This document shows positions 51,617 through 59,951 of a stretch of 64,000 nucleotides of DNA, piece after piece. The translations under genes were made by a program, and so were the position numbers. Location of the stretch: contig CAREDV010000002.1 in assembly GCA_948964545.1 (NCBI GenBank), positions 153,983-217,982 on the forward strand, in the 5' to 3' direction. The notes beneath the pieces were generated by a model that saw nothing but the letters and a program-made list of their open reading frames with translations, searched no databases and was not told the DNA's origin. Numbering within the stretch: position 1 is the stretch's first letter; each line of letters opens with the position of its first letter. Origin of the DNA: an uncultured bacterium. GTDB taxonomy: Bacteria; Cyanobacteriota; Vampirovibrionia; Gastranaerophilales; Gastranaerophilaceae.

Positions 51617-52180
51617 ATGAAGAATAAACCTATAATTCAAGAGAAAAGTTCCGAAAAAGTTGCTAAATTTTTAGAGAAAAACGCACTGCATAAAAAAGAT
51701 TTTGCAGAAATGATAGGTGTTACCCTTTCTTATGTTTATAATTTGATTGATAACTCTATTCCTTTTTCTACACGAGGAACAACATTGGAGAGAATTGCAA
51801 CGGTTATGGAAATTGAACCTGAGGAATTTGAAGAATATAAAATTCCGCAAGAACCTATACTTATAGATGATTCAATAGAGTTTTTTAAAGATGTGATGAA
51901 AGAAAAAGGCATGACTACAGTTAATTTTTTAAAGTCTTTTCCTAGAAAAAAACGTCTTGATATTGTAGACATGCTCAGAGGCACACTTCCTGTTCCTATT
52001 GATTTTAAAGAGCTTACTATGATTGCTCAGGTATTAGATTTAAATAAAGATGATGTTTATTCGATGTGGGAAAAAAGAGTAAAACAAGTACTTGAAAACA
52101 GCGGTATGAATATATATTCCAATGCTGCTCTGATAAATGCAATGTTTGACTGTGCAAAGAAGTACGTTAATATGAAATAA
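51617..52180 (+). CDS. protein with two XRE-like HTH domains
   Basis: 187 aa. Two Cro/C1-type units are visible: VAKFLEKNALHKKDFAEMIGVTLSYVYNLI with LERIATVMEIEPEEF (residues 15-75), then DVMKEKGMTTVNFLKSFPRKKRLDI with LTMIAQVLDLNKDDVYSMW (residues 95-155). A tandem HTH with no effector domain suggests a regulator binding an extended site. No Shine-Dalgarno stronger than GATGAGGAT is seen. Stands alone, with its own terminator. Confidence 0.75.
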   Translation: MKNKPIIQEKSSEKVAKFLEKNALHKKDFAEMIGVTLSYVYNLIDNSIPFSTRGTTLERIATVMEIEPEEFEEYKIPQEPILIDDSIEFFKDVMKEKGMTTVNFLKSFPRKKRLDIVDMLRGTLPVPIDFKELTMIAQVLDLNKDDVYSMWEKRVKQVLENSGMNIYSNAALINAMFDCAKKYVNMK

Positions 52181-52208
52181 TTACGGCATAAGCCGTAATT
52201 TTTTTTTG
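52179..52208 (+). terminator. terminator after the double-HTH gene
   Basis: AATTACGGC-ATAA-GCCGTAATT followed by a T-run. Confidence 0.8.
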
Positions 52209-52217
52209 ACAAAACTG

Positions 52218-52246
52218 TTGACATTGAATTTTGTTCCTGCTATTAT
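52218..52246 (+). promoter_or_regulatory. promoter of tRNA-Lys
   Basis: TTGACA (52218-52223), 17-base spacer, TATTAT (52241-52246). The tRNA begins 30 bases downstream. Confidence 0.8.
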
Positions 52247-52276
52247 AAAATCACTGACGAAATGAATAGCAAATAA

Positions 52277-52349
52277 GCGCTTGTAGCTCAGCTGGTAGAG
52301 CACTCCCCTTTTAAGGGATAGGTCGCGCGTTCGAATCGCGCCAAGCGCA
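52277..52349 (+). tRNA. tRNA-Lys(TTT)
   Basis: Cloverleaf: acceptor GCGCTTG/CAAGCGC, D stem GCTC/GAGC, anticodon stem TCCCC/GGGGA-like around loop CTTTTAA (anticodon TTT), T stem GCGCG/CGCGC with TTCGAAT loop, discriminator A. CCA is not encoded, in contrast to the tRNA-Gly here. Confidence 0.94.
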
Positions 52350-52353
52350 AAAT

Positions 52354-52384
52354 AAAAGAGAGGTTAATTCCTCTCTTTTATTTT
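52354..52384 (+). terminator. terminator of tRNA-Lys
   Basis: AAAAGAGAGG/CCTCTCTTTT hairpin with a 6-base loop. Confidence 0.8.
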
Positions 52385-52400
52385 ATTGTATAATTATTGT

Positions 52401-53291
52401 ATGAATAATAAAAAACAAATTTATTATCAATATTTTCAAGATAACATTCTTCCAGTAATAAAACCGCTTGAATTGGAGCGTGTTAAAACAGTCCGTAAAG
52501 TTGTTTTTATATCTTTTTTGTTTTTTATTGCAGGTATTATTTTTGCGGGTTTATTCATATACAATTCTTTATATAGCTTATTTAATCCGCTTCTTCTGCC
52601 GATTTTGCTGTTTTTAATGTATGCGTTTATAATTAAAAGTATTATAAATGTCATGCTTGCAGGCAGGATGTATGAAAAACAACTTGTTGATAAAGTTTTA
52701 CCTTTGTTTTTTGAACCTGTTGCACGATTTAGAAAATGGCCTGAAAAGGATTTGGAAACAGTTTTGAATTCAAAACTGTTCGGGAATTTTGATGAGTTGG
52801 AAGAACCTTTAAGTTTTTTCGGGTTTTATAAAAATACAAGCATAAGAATTTCTGATACAAGATTAACTCTGCCTGTCAGCAGCTCCAATAAATCCTATCT
52901 TTTTAAAGGTACAATGATAAGACTTGAACTTCCGAATTCTATTGATAATCATGTGATATTGCAATCTAAAAATCAAAAAAAAGCTAATAATTTTAAGCAA
53001 ATTAATCCGCACATTGATGAATTAAACAAATTTTTATATTGTTTTGCTAAAAAAGATACAGATATTATAACTCATGATTTTTGGAATATAATTAAGAAAT
53101 TTGGCGAAATTTATACAGCTAAAAATTTTTCTTTTTCTTATGACAATAATGTTGTTTTGATTGCTTTGAAGCAAAAAAAGCCAATGCAGTTTGGTTTTTT
53201 GTTTAAGTCGCTTTTAAAAGCTAAAAACTATGATGAACTTATTGAAAGATTTATCATAGTTTTTGATTTAATTGATTTATTAAATAACTAG
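52401..53291 (+). CDS. membrane protein, DUF3137-like
   Basis: 296 aa from ATG 52401 (a TTG 15 bases earlier is less likely). Two TM helices near residues 38-58 and 63-85 (VFISFLFFIAGIIFAGLFIY, LLLPILLFLMYAFIIKS), then a cytosolic domain with a beta segment, FKGTMIRLELPNS, and the ending FSYDNNVVLIALKQKKPM ... FIIVFDLIDLL. The arrangement matches the DUF3137 family, whose function is not known. Convergent with the glycosyltransferase gene, stops overlapping by four bases. Confidence 0.6.
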   Translation: MNNKKQIYYQYFQDNILPVIKPLELERVKTVRKVVFISFLFFIAGIIFAGLFIYNSLYSLFNPLLLPILLFLMYAFIIKSIINVMLAGRMYEKQLVDKVLPLFFEPVARFRKWPEKDLETVLNSKLFGNFDELEEPLSFFGFYKNTSIRISDTRLTLPVSSSNKSYLFKGTMIRLELPNSIDNHVILQSKNQKKANNFKQINPHIDELNKFLYCFAKKDTDIITHDFWNIIKKFGEIYTAKNFSFSYDNNVVLIALKQKKPMQFGFLFKSLLKAKNYDELIERFIIVFDLIDLLNN

Positions 53292-56200
53292 GCTATTTTG
53301 TTTATACCTTGCTGTTTTGGAGTTTTGTCACGTTTTACGTACATATAGCCTGCAGTGCCAATAGCAGCAATACATGCGCCTGTAATGAGCATACCTTTAA
53401 TCCATTTATTTCGAACATGACTTACATTTTCTTGAATAGTATCAGCAATTCCAAATCTTTCACCGACAAGACGTCTTAGAGGATTTTTATTTCTGCTGTT
53501 CATGCCTTTATTTATTTCAAAAACTTCTGTCATATAACGTTCGTTTGCAGACTTACCGCCGTTAAATGCACCGTTTTCATGCCAGTCCATTTTTTGTGTA
53601 ATTGCATCTTTAACCATTTGAGAATATTTTTCTTTGCCATAATCTGTTGTAGCTGCAATCATACATTCGCGGACTTCTGATGCATTTGCAAACATTCTTT
53701 CAGAATCTATGATGTTGCCGATTTCTTCACCTGATTTACCTGCAAATTTAGCAACATCAATATCGAGTTCTTCAACGCTTCTAAGATATGCATTGCGTGT
53801 CAGATAACCTCTTGTTGCAGATACAAAATCAGGTGCACCGCCTGTTTTAGTAGATAAAACCGGTGTGCCTGCAGCAAACGACTCAAGTGGTGTTATTCCG
53901 CACGGTTCATAACGAGAAGTAAATATTGAATGTGTTGCACAGCCTACGAGTCTGTTAGGGAAGAAACCGTTTACATAGCAGGCATTACCTTTATAAATTC
54001 CGCCGTCCAGTTCTTCGATTTGTCTGATAATATCTTTTATCCAGCCGTAATCTCTTGCACCTTCATCCCAAACTCCTGCACCTACGATTAATTTTGTATG
54101 TTGTTTGGTTTCTTTTGACACGTTAGGATCTTTTAAGAAATCTAAGAATGCCTGGAATGTTGACGGATAGCCTTTTTGTCTGTCAGGTCTGCCCCAGCCC
54201 ATAAATAGCATGTCGCCTTCCTTATATCCTGTAAGGTTACCAATTACTGTTGCGCCTTTAGATACTTGATTTTGGCTGAAAAACATTCTTATTACACCGT
54301 TTTGTCCGCCTGCTTCATAGGAATTTGCAAGTGAATCTAAAAACCATTTCGTATTAGCAGTTTTAGCTTTTAATACTTCTTCAATGTTGTCAGAAATGAG
54401 TTTTCCGTCTTCTATTACTGCTTTATATTCATATGGAGTGAAACCTGCTTTAGCAAGGGTTAAGCCGTTAGTTTCTCCGCCTTGGCAAAAGTTGGCTGTT
54501 GCATCATTTAATTTTAAGTTTGCAGGTGTGCTTCCGTTTGTAATATCTATAGTATTGATTTCAGCAAGTTTACGAGTTAAGAACTGTGCAATATCAGGTG
54601 TTGATGCTGATTTCATTTCTTTACCGTAATTAACTGAAACTGTACCTGATGTCATGTTTTGCGGATTTAATCTTGTTGCACTTATGGGAGTCATTGTGAT
54701 GTTGAAAGTTCTCAAATCGCCGTCAACAAAATCATCAAGGAAATTTTCCATAAATGGACGCATAATCTGGTTTACGAAACGTCTTTCTTCTGCTGTTGCT
54801 GTGCCCCATTTCGCTTCAATTTCTTTTATTTTTTCTATTTGAGGATGATTGTTTAAAAGTTCAATATCCTGTTTCTCGGCAACCATTTTGAAAAAGTCAA
54901 ATGGATTGCTTTCCGCGCCCTGATAATCTCTGCCTGGGTTGTGGAACGTACCATGAACTTTTAACCCGTCATAGTATGTGTTTCCGAAATGTGACTCATC
55001 AGCAATTGCATTCATTACCATAAATGCTGGACGGTCATGGAGCCACCAGTTTGCAGGATTGTAATGTCCATGCTCGGCGGTGTTAAGATGCGGCATGATT
55101 TTAACAAGCGCACGGTTATTATCAGCATAAGCTACGTTTGTACTGATTACGTGTATTCCGCCATTTGTTCCGTATGCCCCTGTTGTGCCGTAAGTACCGT
55201 AAGTTCCATAAGTGCCGTATGTACCGTAAGTTCCATAAGTGCCGTAAGTACCGTAAGTTCCATAAGTGCCGTATGTACCGTAAGTTCCATAAGTGCCGTA
55301 TGTACCGTAAGTTCCGTATCCGCCTGCCTGTCCTGCGCCATAGGCTGAACTTAATCTTGCAAGTCCTTCAGTATGTATAAAATATGCAGCATTACGTTCG
55401 GCAGTTTGAGGAGCTGCTTTACGTTTTATTGCTTCGATACCGTCTAAAACTTCTTTGGATGAAAGAATGTCCTGTTCTGCCTGTTTTACGCGTTCAAGAT
55501 ATTCTCCTTCCAGCATTCTTCTTGTGATTTCTTTTTGTATTTCTTCTTGGACCTGTTCCGCATTTCGTCCGTACGAACCTTTGGATACAAGCATATCAGG
55601 ATTGTTTTTTAATTCTTTGCTTTCGGCAAGATCAAGTTCTTTTGCTTTTGCAAGTTGTTCTTTAAATTCATCTTGTATCGTTTCTAATAATTCATTACGT
55701 ATTTTAATGGTTACTTCTGTTTGAGCGTTTGTTTTAAATTTATGTATTTCTAAATCAACTGAATCTTCTATATCTGCAGCTTTGAATAATCTATATGTAA
55801 CTTTTTGTTCGCTTGCAATTGATGAATCAGACGGTCTTACAAAAGATCCCTGTATACCAGCATCAACAAGCCTTATAAACTGAGAATTACCTTTTGCATC
55901 AGGAGGTAATTGTATAGCATAATGTAATTCTTCACCCTTTTTTAATTTTAATCTTGATGCAATAGTTTCAAGAGTTTCATTTTGTTTTGCTGAAAAGAAA
56001 CTTGTTTGCGGAAGACTTGAGGGTAATTTTTGACCTTGCTGCACTCTGATTACTCTAACTCCGCCATCTTCGTTTGCAAAACTGTGGTATGGAGCAAAAT
56101 CTCTTACGTCAGCATTTTCATGTATACGCCAGCTGTTAGGTGCTTCTTGAGCAACAACGCCTAGTCCGCCCTGGTCGTATATTTTAGCTTTAAATCTTTT

Positions 56201-56386
56201 GTTTTCAGGCGCATAGGATACAAATTGATGTATATTTTTATCTTGTCCTGTAAAATGAAGTATAACTCCGCTTCGGGGGGGGGGAACACTCATAGATAAA
56301 GGAACAGCTTTGTTTGATTTCCTGACTGATTGTGTATTATTACGATACTGTGCCTGTATAGAAGGCATAATTGAATTAATTCTCAT
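53288..56386 (-). CDS. large GT5-like glycosyltransferase with variable N-terminal elements, in frame at a C10 tract
   Basis: 1032 aa. N-terminal tag-like MRINSIMPSIQAQY, then SMSVPPPRSG made by a run of ten C, then HFTG. Residues about 125-150 resemble a LysM-type repeat (FFSAKQNETLETIASRL). Residues about 357-398 are 14 tandem YGT units. The second half matches glycogen/starch synthases: GWGRPDRQKGYPSTFQAF and HSIFTSRYEPCGITPLESFA near 820 with TKTGGAPD. A TM helix lies near 1003-1021 (GMLITGACIAAIGTAGYMYV). No classical signal peptide. Two length-variable tracts make it a likely variable glycan enzyme. Confidence 0.75.
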   Translation of the reverse strand: MRINSIMPSIQAQYRNNTQSVRKSNKAVPLSMSVPPPRSGVILHFTGQDKNIHQFVSYAPENKRFKAKIYDQGGLGVVAQEAPNSWRIHENADVRDFAPYHSFANEDGGVRVIRVQQGQKLPSSLPQTSFFSAKQNETLETIASRLKLKKGEELHYAIQLPPDAKGNSQFIRLVDAGIQGSFVRPSDSSIASEQKVTYRLFKAADIEDSVDLEIHKFKTNAQTEVTIKIRNELLETIQDEFKEQLAKAKELDLAESKELKNNPDMLVSKGSYGRNAEQVQEEIQKEITRRMLEGEYLERVKQAEQDILSSKEVLDGIEAIKRKAAPQTAERNAAYFIHTEGLARLSSAYGAGQAGGYGTYGTYGTYGTYGTYGTYGTYGTYGTYGTYGTYGTYGTYGTYGTTGAYGTNGGIHVISTNVAYADNNRALVKIMPHLNTAEHGHYNPANWWLHDRPAFMVMNAIADESHFGNTYYDGLKVHGTFHNPGRDYQGAESNPFDFFKMVAEKQDIELLNNHPQIEKIKEIEAKWGTATAEERRFVNQIMRPFMENFLDDFVDGDLRTFNITMTPISATRLNPQNMTSGTVSVNYGKEMKSASTPDIAQFLTRKLAEINTIDITNGSTPANLKLNDATANFCQGGETNGLTLAKAGFTPYEYKAVIEDGKLISDNIEEVLKAKTANTKWFLDSLANSYEAGGQNGVIRMFFSQNQVSKGATVIGNLTGYKEGDMLFMGWGRPDRQKGYPSTFQAFLDFLKDPNVSKETKQHTKLIVGAGVWDEGARDYGWIKDIIRQIEELDGGIYKGNACYVNGFFPNRLVGCATHSIFTSRYEPCGITPLESFAAGTPVLSTKTGGAPDFVSATRGYLTRNAYLRSVEELDIDVAKFAGKSGEEIGNIIDSERMFANASEVRECMIAATTDYGKEKYSQMVKDAITQKMDWHENGAFNGGKSANERYMTEVFEINKGMNSRNKNPLRRLVGERFGIADTIQENVSHVRNKWIKGMLITGACIAAIGTAGYMYVKRDKTPKQQGINKIA
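55193..55318 (-). repeat. YGT-coding tandem repeat (14 x 9 bp; 27-bp higher order)
   Basis: Fourteen 9-bp units coding Tyr-Gly-Thr, differing only at third positions and grouped into 27-bp blocks (for example AGTACCGTA, AGTTCCATA, AGTGCCGTA on the plus strand). Length change by recombination or slippage would keep the frame. Confidence 0.9.
56275..56284 (+). repeat. poly-G tract (10 G on plus strand)
   Basis: CTTC-G10-AACACT, read as ten C inside the GT5-like gene, codons for VPPPRS. This is the only one of the six tracts that is in frame with the upstream ATG. Confidence 0.85.
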
Positions 56387-56565
56387 AAATTTTACTCTTA
56401 CCCTTTATGATGCAGAGACAAATCTCCATCTTTTATACTAAAACGACAGCAAAAAATTTTTCAATAATATAATACCGTTTTGTTAAGAAATGTTAAGTAA
56501 ACATTTTTCAATATTTTATGTATTTTTTTCTGGTTTAAAGTAAGATTAAATCAAAAGGGAAATAA

Positions 56566-57846
56566 ATGGATAGATTATTTGGAATTTTTGGAATTATTTT
56601 AGTATTTGGTATCGCTTTTTTAATGTCAAATAACCGCAAGGCGATTAATTATAAGACTGTTGGAACAGGTTTTTTATTACAAATTTTGCTGGCAGTTTTT
56701 ATTTTTAAAGTACCATTGGGAAGAGCTATTGTATTTAATATCGGATTATTTATCCAAAAAATTCTTGAATTTGCAAAAGAGGGAGGTTCTTTTGTATTTG
56801 GACCTTTGATGACAGAACATAAAATTACTGCAGTATTTGGTAATGGTGCTCAAGTCTTTGCTTTACAGCTTATAGCATCTTTAATCTTTATGATGATTCT
56901 TGTTAATATTCTTTATTATTATGGAATTATGCAGAGAGTTGTGCCTATGTTTGGCAAAGCTATGAATAAGCTTATGGGGGTAAGCGGTGCTGAGGCTTTA
57001 TCTAATGTCGCAAGTGCATTTGTAGGTCAGATTGCAGCGCAAATTATGATAAGACCTTATCTTGCAAAACTTACACGCTCTGAACTTCTTGCATCTATGG
57101 CAGGCAGCATGGCTTGTATATCTGGAGCTACAATGCCAATTTATATTGGCATGGGAATTCCTGCACAATATTTGCTTGCATCATCTGTTATGGCAGTGCC
57201 TGGGGCACTTATATTATGTAAAATTGTTTATCCAGAAACAGGAATCCCTGAAACAAGCGAAGATATAAAAATTACTTACAGCAAACGCAGAAAACCTTAT
57301 ATAAACGTGTTTGATGCAATATCATCAGGTGCATCTGAGGGTATGAAAGTTGCAATTAATGTTACTGCTATGATTTTGGCACTTGTTGCACTTGTAGCAA
57401 TGATTGACTGGATTCTTGGCGGTTTAGGTTCATTAATCGTTAAATATCTCCATATAAACTTTACGACGTTTGATTTGAATGCTCTTTCTCTAAAAATGAT
57501 TTTAGGTAAGATATTTTCAGTATTTGCATTTTTCATGGGTGTTCCAATGGAAGAAGCTACAACTGTTGGAAGTCTTATGGGAACAAAGCTTGTTTTAAAT
57601 GAAATGGTGGCATATTTTGATTTAACAACTTTACCTCATGCTTTATCAGATAAGAGTTTCTTGATTGCAAGTTTTGCACTATGTAGTTTTGGAAACCTTG
57701 GTTCTATTGCAATTCAACTCGGCGGTATTGGCGAACTTGCTCCTAACCAACGCAAAAATCTTGCTCGTTTAGGGGTAAGAGCATTAATCTGCGGAACTTT
57801 AACCTGCTATTTATCAGCAGCTATAGTAGGTGTTTTATTTAATTAG
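56566..57846 (+). CDS. concentrative nucleoside transporter (CNT/NupC family)
   Basis: 426 aa, about 10 TM segments. Family signatures: GPLMTEHKITAVFGNGAQVFALQLIASLIFMMIL, ... ALSNVASAFVGQIAAQIMIRPYL and GSMACISGATMPIYIGMGIPAQYLLA, the last two being the nucleoside- and ion-binding hairpin regions of CNTs (quoted in parts: SNVASAFVGQ, MACISGA). It imports nucleosides with Na+ or H+. The nucleotidase-like gene starts 33 bases downstream, and deoB at 9 kb would use the ribose phosphates released. Confidence 0.9.
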   Translation: MDRLFGIFGIILVFGIAFLMSNNRKAINYKTVGTGFLLQILLAVFIFKVPLGRAIVFNIGLFIQKILEFAKEGGSFVFGPLMTEHKITAVFGNGAQVFALQLIASLIFMMILVNILYYYGIMQRVVPMFGKAMNKLMGVSGAEALSNVASAFVGQIAAQIMIRPYLAKLTRSELLASMAGSMACISGATMPIYIGMGIPAQYLLASSVMAVPGALILCKIVYPETGIPETSEDIKITYSKRRKPYINVFDAISSGASEGMKVAINVTAMILALVALVAMIDWILGGLGSLIVKYLHINFTTFDLNALSLKMILGKIFSVFAFFMGVPMEEATTVGSLMGTKLVLNEMVAYFDLTTLPHALSDKSFLIASFALCSFGNLGSIAIQLGGIGELAPNQRKNLARLGVRALICGTLTCYLSAAIVGVLFN

Positions 57847-57878
57847 CAAAAATTTTTATAATTGGTTTTAAAATAAGT

Positions 57879-59360
57879 ATGAGAATATACAACATAATTT
57901 CTAACATTAATTTTAAAAACACCAATATAAATGTTGTGTATTACAATGATTCTCATGGTTCTATAAAAAATCTGCATGGTTTTTGTAAATCTCATGACAG
58001 TTACTATTCAAGACATAAACATGAAACAAATTATACCTTGTCGGGCGGAGATATTTTTCTAGATGAAAGTGCTAATAATTTAAAGGCTGCAAAAATGCTC
58101 AGTGAAAGAACAGATGCATTTGTACCAGGAAATCATGATTTGGTTTCCGATAAATATTTTAACAGACTTATTAATAAATTCAAAATGAGTAATAAATGGG
58201 TTTCGGCGAATTTAAAATTTGAGAAAGAAACAGCTCTTAAAAGAAATATAAAAAAATCCGTTATAATTGATAAAAATGGCGAAAGAATAGGTGTAATCGG
58301 CATATCACCGCTAGATTACAGGAAAGTTACTTTTGTACGAAAAGAAAATGAAGCTATTAATGTTCAGGATTTGGATAATACAATCAAAAGTGTTAGAAAA
58401 GAAGTTAAAAAACTGGAACGTCAGGGAATTGATAAAGTTTTTATACTTGCTCATACAGGTGAATTCGGAAGAAATGGAGAAAAGTATTATAAGGAGTTTG
58501 CAAAAATCGGCGGTGTTGATGTAATTATAGGCGGGCATGACCATTTGGAAACTAATCAATGGCTGTTAAGCGAAAGAGGCGAGCCTGTTAAAGTTGTTGC
58601 AACAGGCAGAAGTAAAATGCATAACTTTAAAGAAAATCTGGATATTTTCGGTATATTAAATTTAGAATTTGATGATGACGGTGTTCTGGTAAAAAATAAA
58701 TCCAAAAACAGATTTGTTAAAATCAAAGAAAATACACAATCGCAAGGCGAGGTTTTAACACAGTTGAAAGAACCCTTAAAAAGGGGTAATTCATTAATAC
58801 ATTGTACTGAAATAGGAAATCTTGTGGCAGATTCAAATCTCTGGTATGTTAATAAGCATACAAAGGGCAGAAAAGCTGATTTTGCATTTGTGAATTCAGG
58901 TACAATCAGGGCAAATTTCGATAATAAAAATGTTACAGAAGAAGATATAGTCAGTGTTCTTCCATTTTCTGCTTCAACACTTATCAAAGCTCCCATAACC
59001 AAAAAGCAGATTTTGAATACGTTAAATTTATGCGCATTATCAACAAGTTTTGCTAAAATTACCCCGGGTTTGATGCAGGTTTCTGGTATGGAATACACTG
59101 TTAATCCTGATTTAACGGTTAGTGATGTCCATATTTTAAATAGTGACGGTACTGTTAAATATAATCTTGACGATTGTGATGATGACAAAGAATTTATATG
59201 TGTTTATGATACATTTTTAGCAACAGGACCAATAGGGTTAGATGATTTAAAAGTTGAAAAGCCGGTTGAATATTTTAAAGCAAACAGACAAGTGGCATTA
59301 AAAGATTACCTGTTAAGTTCTGATATTTCTGATTACAAAAATAGCAGGGTAATTATTTAG
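57879..59360 (+). CDS. 5'-nucleotidase/UshA-like metallophosphoesterase
   Basis: 493 aa. Dimetal site motifs in order: YYNDSHGS (residues 22-29), SGGDIFLD, PGNHDLVS, AHTGEFG and GGHDHLETN. The C-terminal 5'-nucleotidase domain follows (GNLVADSNLWYV, FVNSGTIRANF, VLPFSASTL). Relatives act in the periplasm on nucleotides. This one has no signal peptide, but a short N-terminal tag MRIYNIISNINFKN like that of other proteins here, so its location is open. Adjacent to the nucleoside transporter, consistent with nucleotide scavenging. Confidence 0.88.
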   Translation: MRIYNIISNINFKNTNINVVYYNDSHGSIKNLHGFCKSHDSYYSRHKHETNYTLSGGDIFLDESANNLKAAKMLSERTDAFVPGNHDLVSDKYFNRLINKFKMSNKWVSANLKFEKETALKRNIKKSVIIDKNGERIGVIGISPLDYRKVTFVRKENEAINVQDLDNTIKSVRKEVKKLERQGIDKVFILAHTGEFGRNGEKYYKEFAKIGGVDVIIGGHDHLETNQWLLSERGEPVKVVATGRSKMHNFKENLDIFGILNLEFDDDGVLVKNKSKNRFVKIKENTQSQGEVLTQLKEPLKRGNSLIHCTEIGNLVADSNLWYVNKHTKGRKADFAFVNSGTIRANFDNKNVTEEDIVSVLPFSASTLIKAPITKKQILNTLNLCALSTSFAKITPGLMQVSGMEYTVNPDLTVSDVHILNSDGTVKYNLDDCDDDKEFICVYDTFLATGPIGLDDLKVEKPVEYFKANRQVALKDYLLSSDISDYKNSRVII

Positions 59361-59652
59361 GAAGATGCTGCTGCCAATGCTCGTCAAGATTTTTGATAAA
59401 TCTGTGAGCATCAATTACATCATCATAAGTAATCGGCTCAGGGCCTTCTTGTACTTCTAAAGGTTCATAAACCTCAATGTCTGAAAATCCTAAAAATGCA
59501 ACGCCGAAATTTTTACCGCAATGACGGCAAGTAAGACTTATTACAGTCAAGCCCTCTTCTTCTCTTTTTATTGTGATTGAATCCTCGTCAAACCCGTTGC
59601 GGCAGTGGGAACAGCATAAGTTATTAAATAGTTTTTCGATTTTCTTTTTCAT
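59353..59652 (-). CDS. small zinc-ribbon protein
   Basis: 99 aa. A zinc ribbon is formed by CCSHC near residues 13-17 and CRHC near 42-45 (LTCRHCGKNFGVAF). The C-terminal half is acidic (DIEVYEPLEVQEGPEP) with a terminal His-rich stretch. AGGAC precedes the ATG. No family recognised. Overlaps the nucleotidase stop by eight bases. Confidence 0.65.
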   Translation of the reverse strand: MKKKIEKLFNNLCCSHCRNGFDEDSITIKREEEGLTVISLTCRHCGKNFGVAFLGFSDIEVYEPLEVQEGPEPITYDDVIDAHRFIKNLDEHWQQHLPK

Positions 59653-59765
59653 AAAGTCCTCAATAAATATTATAATATAATTTGTTAAAAAATGTTAATT
59701 TTTATTCAATTCTGGGAATAATATAGTATAGTAAACATGGTCTTTTATTATAGGAGTGTTTAATT

Positions 59766-59861
59766 ATGGAAGCTATTAACTTAATTCTTTTCGGTTTTAT
59801 CGTCTACACTGCGTTAATCGTAGTCCCAAGTATCTGGGAAGAGTTGACTGCCGAAGGTTAA
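59766..59861 (+). CDS. 31-residue single-pass membrane microprotein
   Basis: ATG 59766 to TAA 59861. AGGAG lies 10 bases upstream and a -10-like TATAGT about 35 bases upstream. Residues 4-22 (INLILFGFIVYTALIVVPS) form one TM helix, followed by IWEELTAEG with an acidic tail. It stands alone between a minus-strand zinc-ribbon gene and bioA. It resembles in form the tiny membrane subunits or regulators of larger complexes. Partner unknown. Confidence 0.5.
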   Translation: MEAINLILFGFIVYTALIVVPSIWEELTAEG

Positions 59862-59951
59862 GCCGTCCAAAATTTAAGACGAGCTGATTTGAAAAGAGTT
59901 CCTTTTTGACAAAAGAACTCAAGTGTGTGGAAGTTTTTAATTTAAAAAGTG

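Noticed and set aside
55193..55318. Regular short repeats as a possible CRISPR array
   Set aside because: The units are contiguous 9/27-bp repeats without spacers and keep a coding frame; no cas gene is present.
55037..55380. Plus- and minus-strand ORFs with repetitive protein sequence across the YGT region
   Set aside because: They are shadows of the 9-bp tandem repeat in the GT5-like gene; a repeat with no internal stop opens several frames at once.
59895..59920. GAGTTC/GAACTC hairpin after the microprotein gene as a terminator
   Set aside because: It has no T-run after it and the loop is long; support is too weak to list as a feature.
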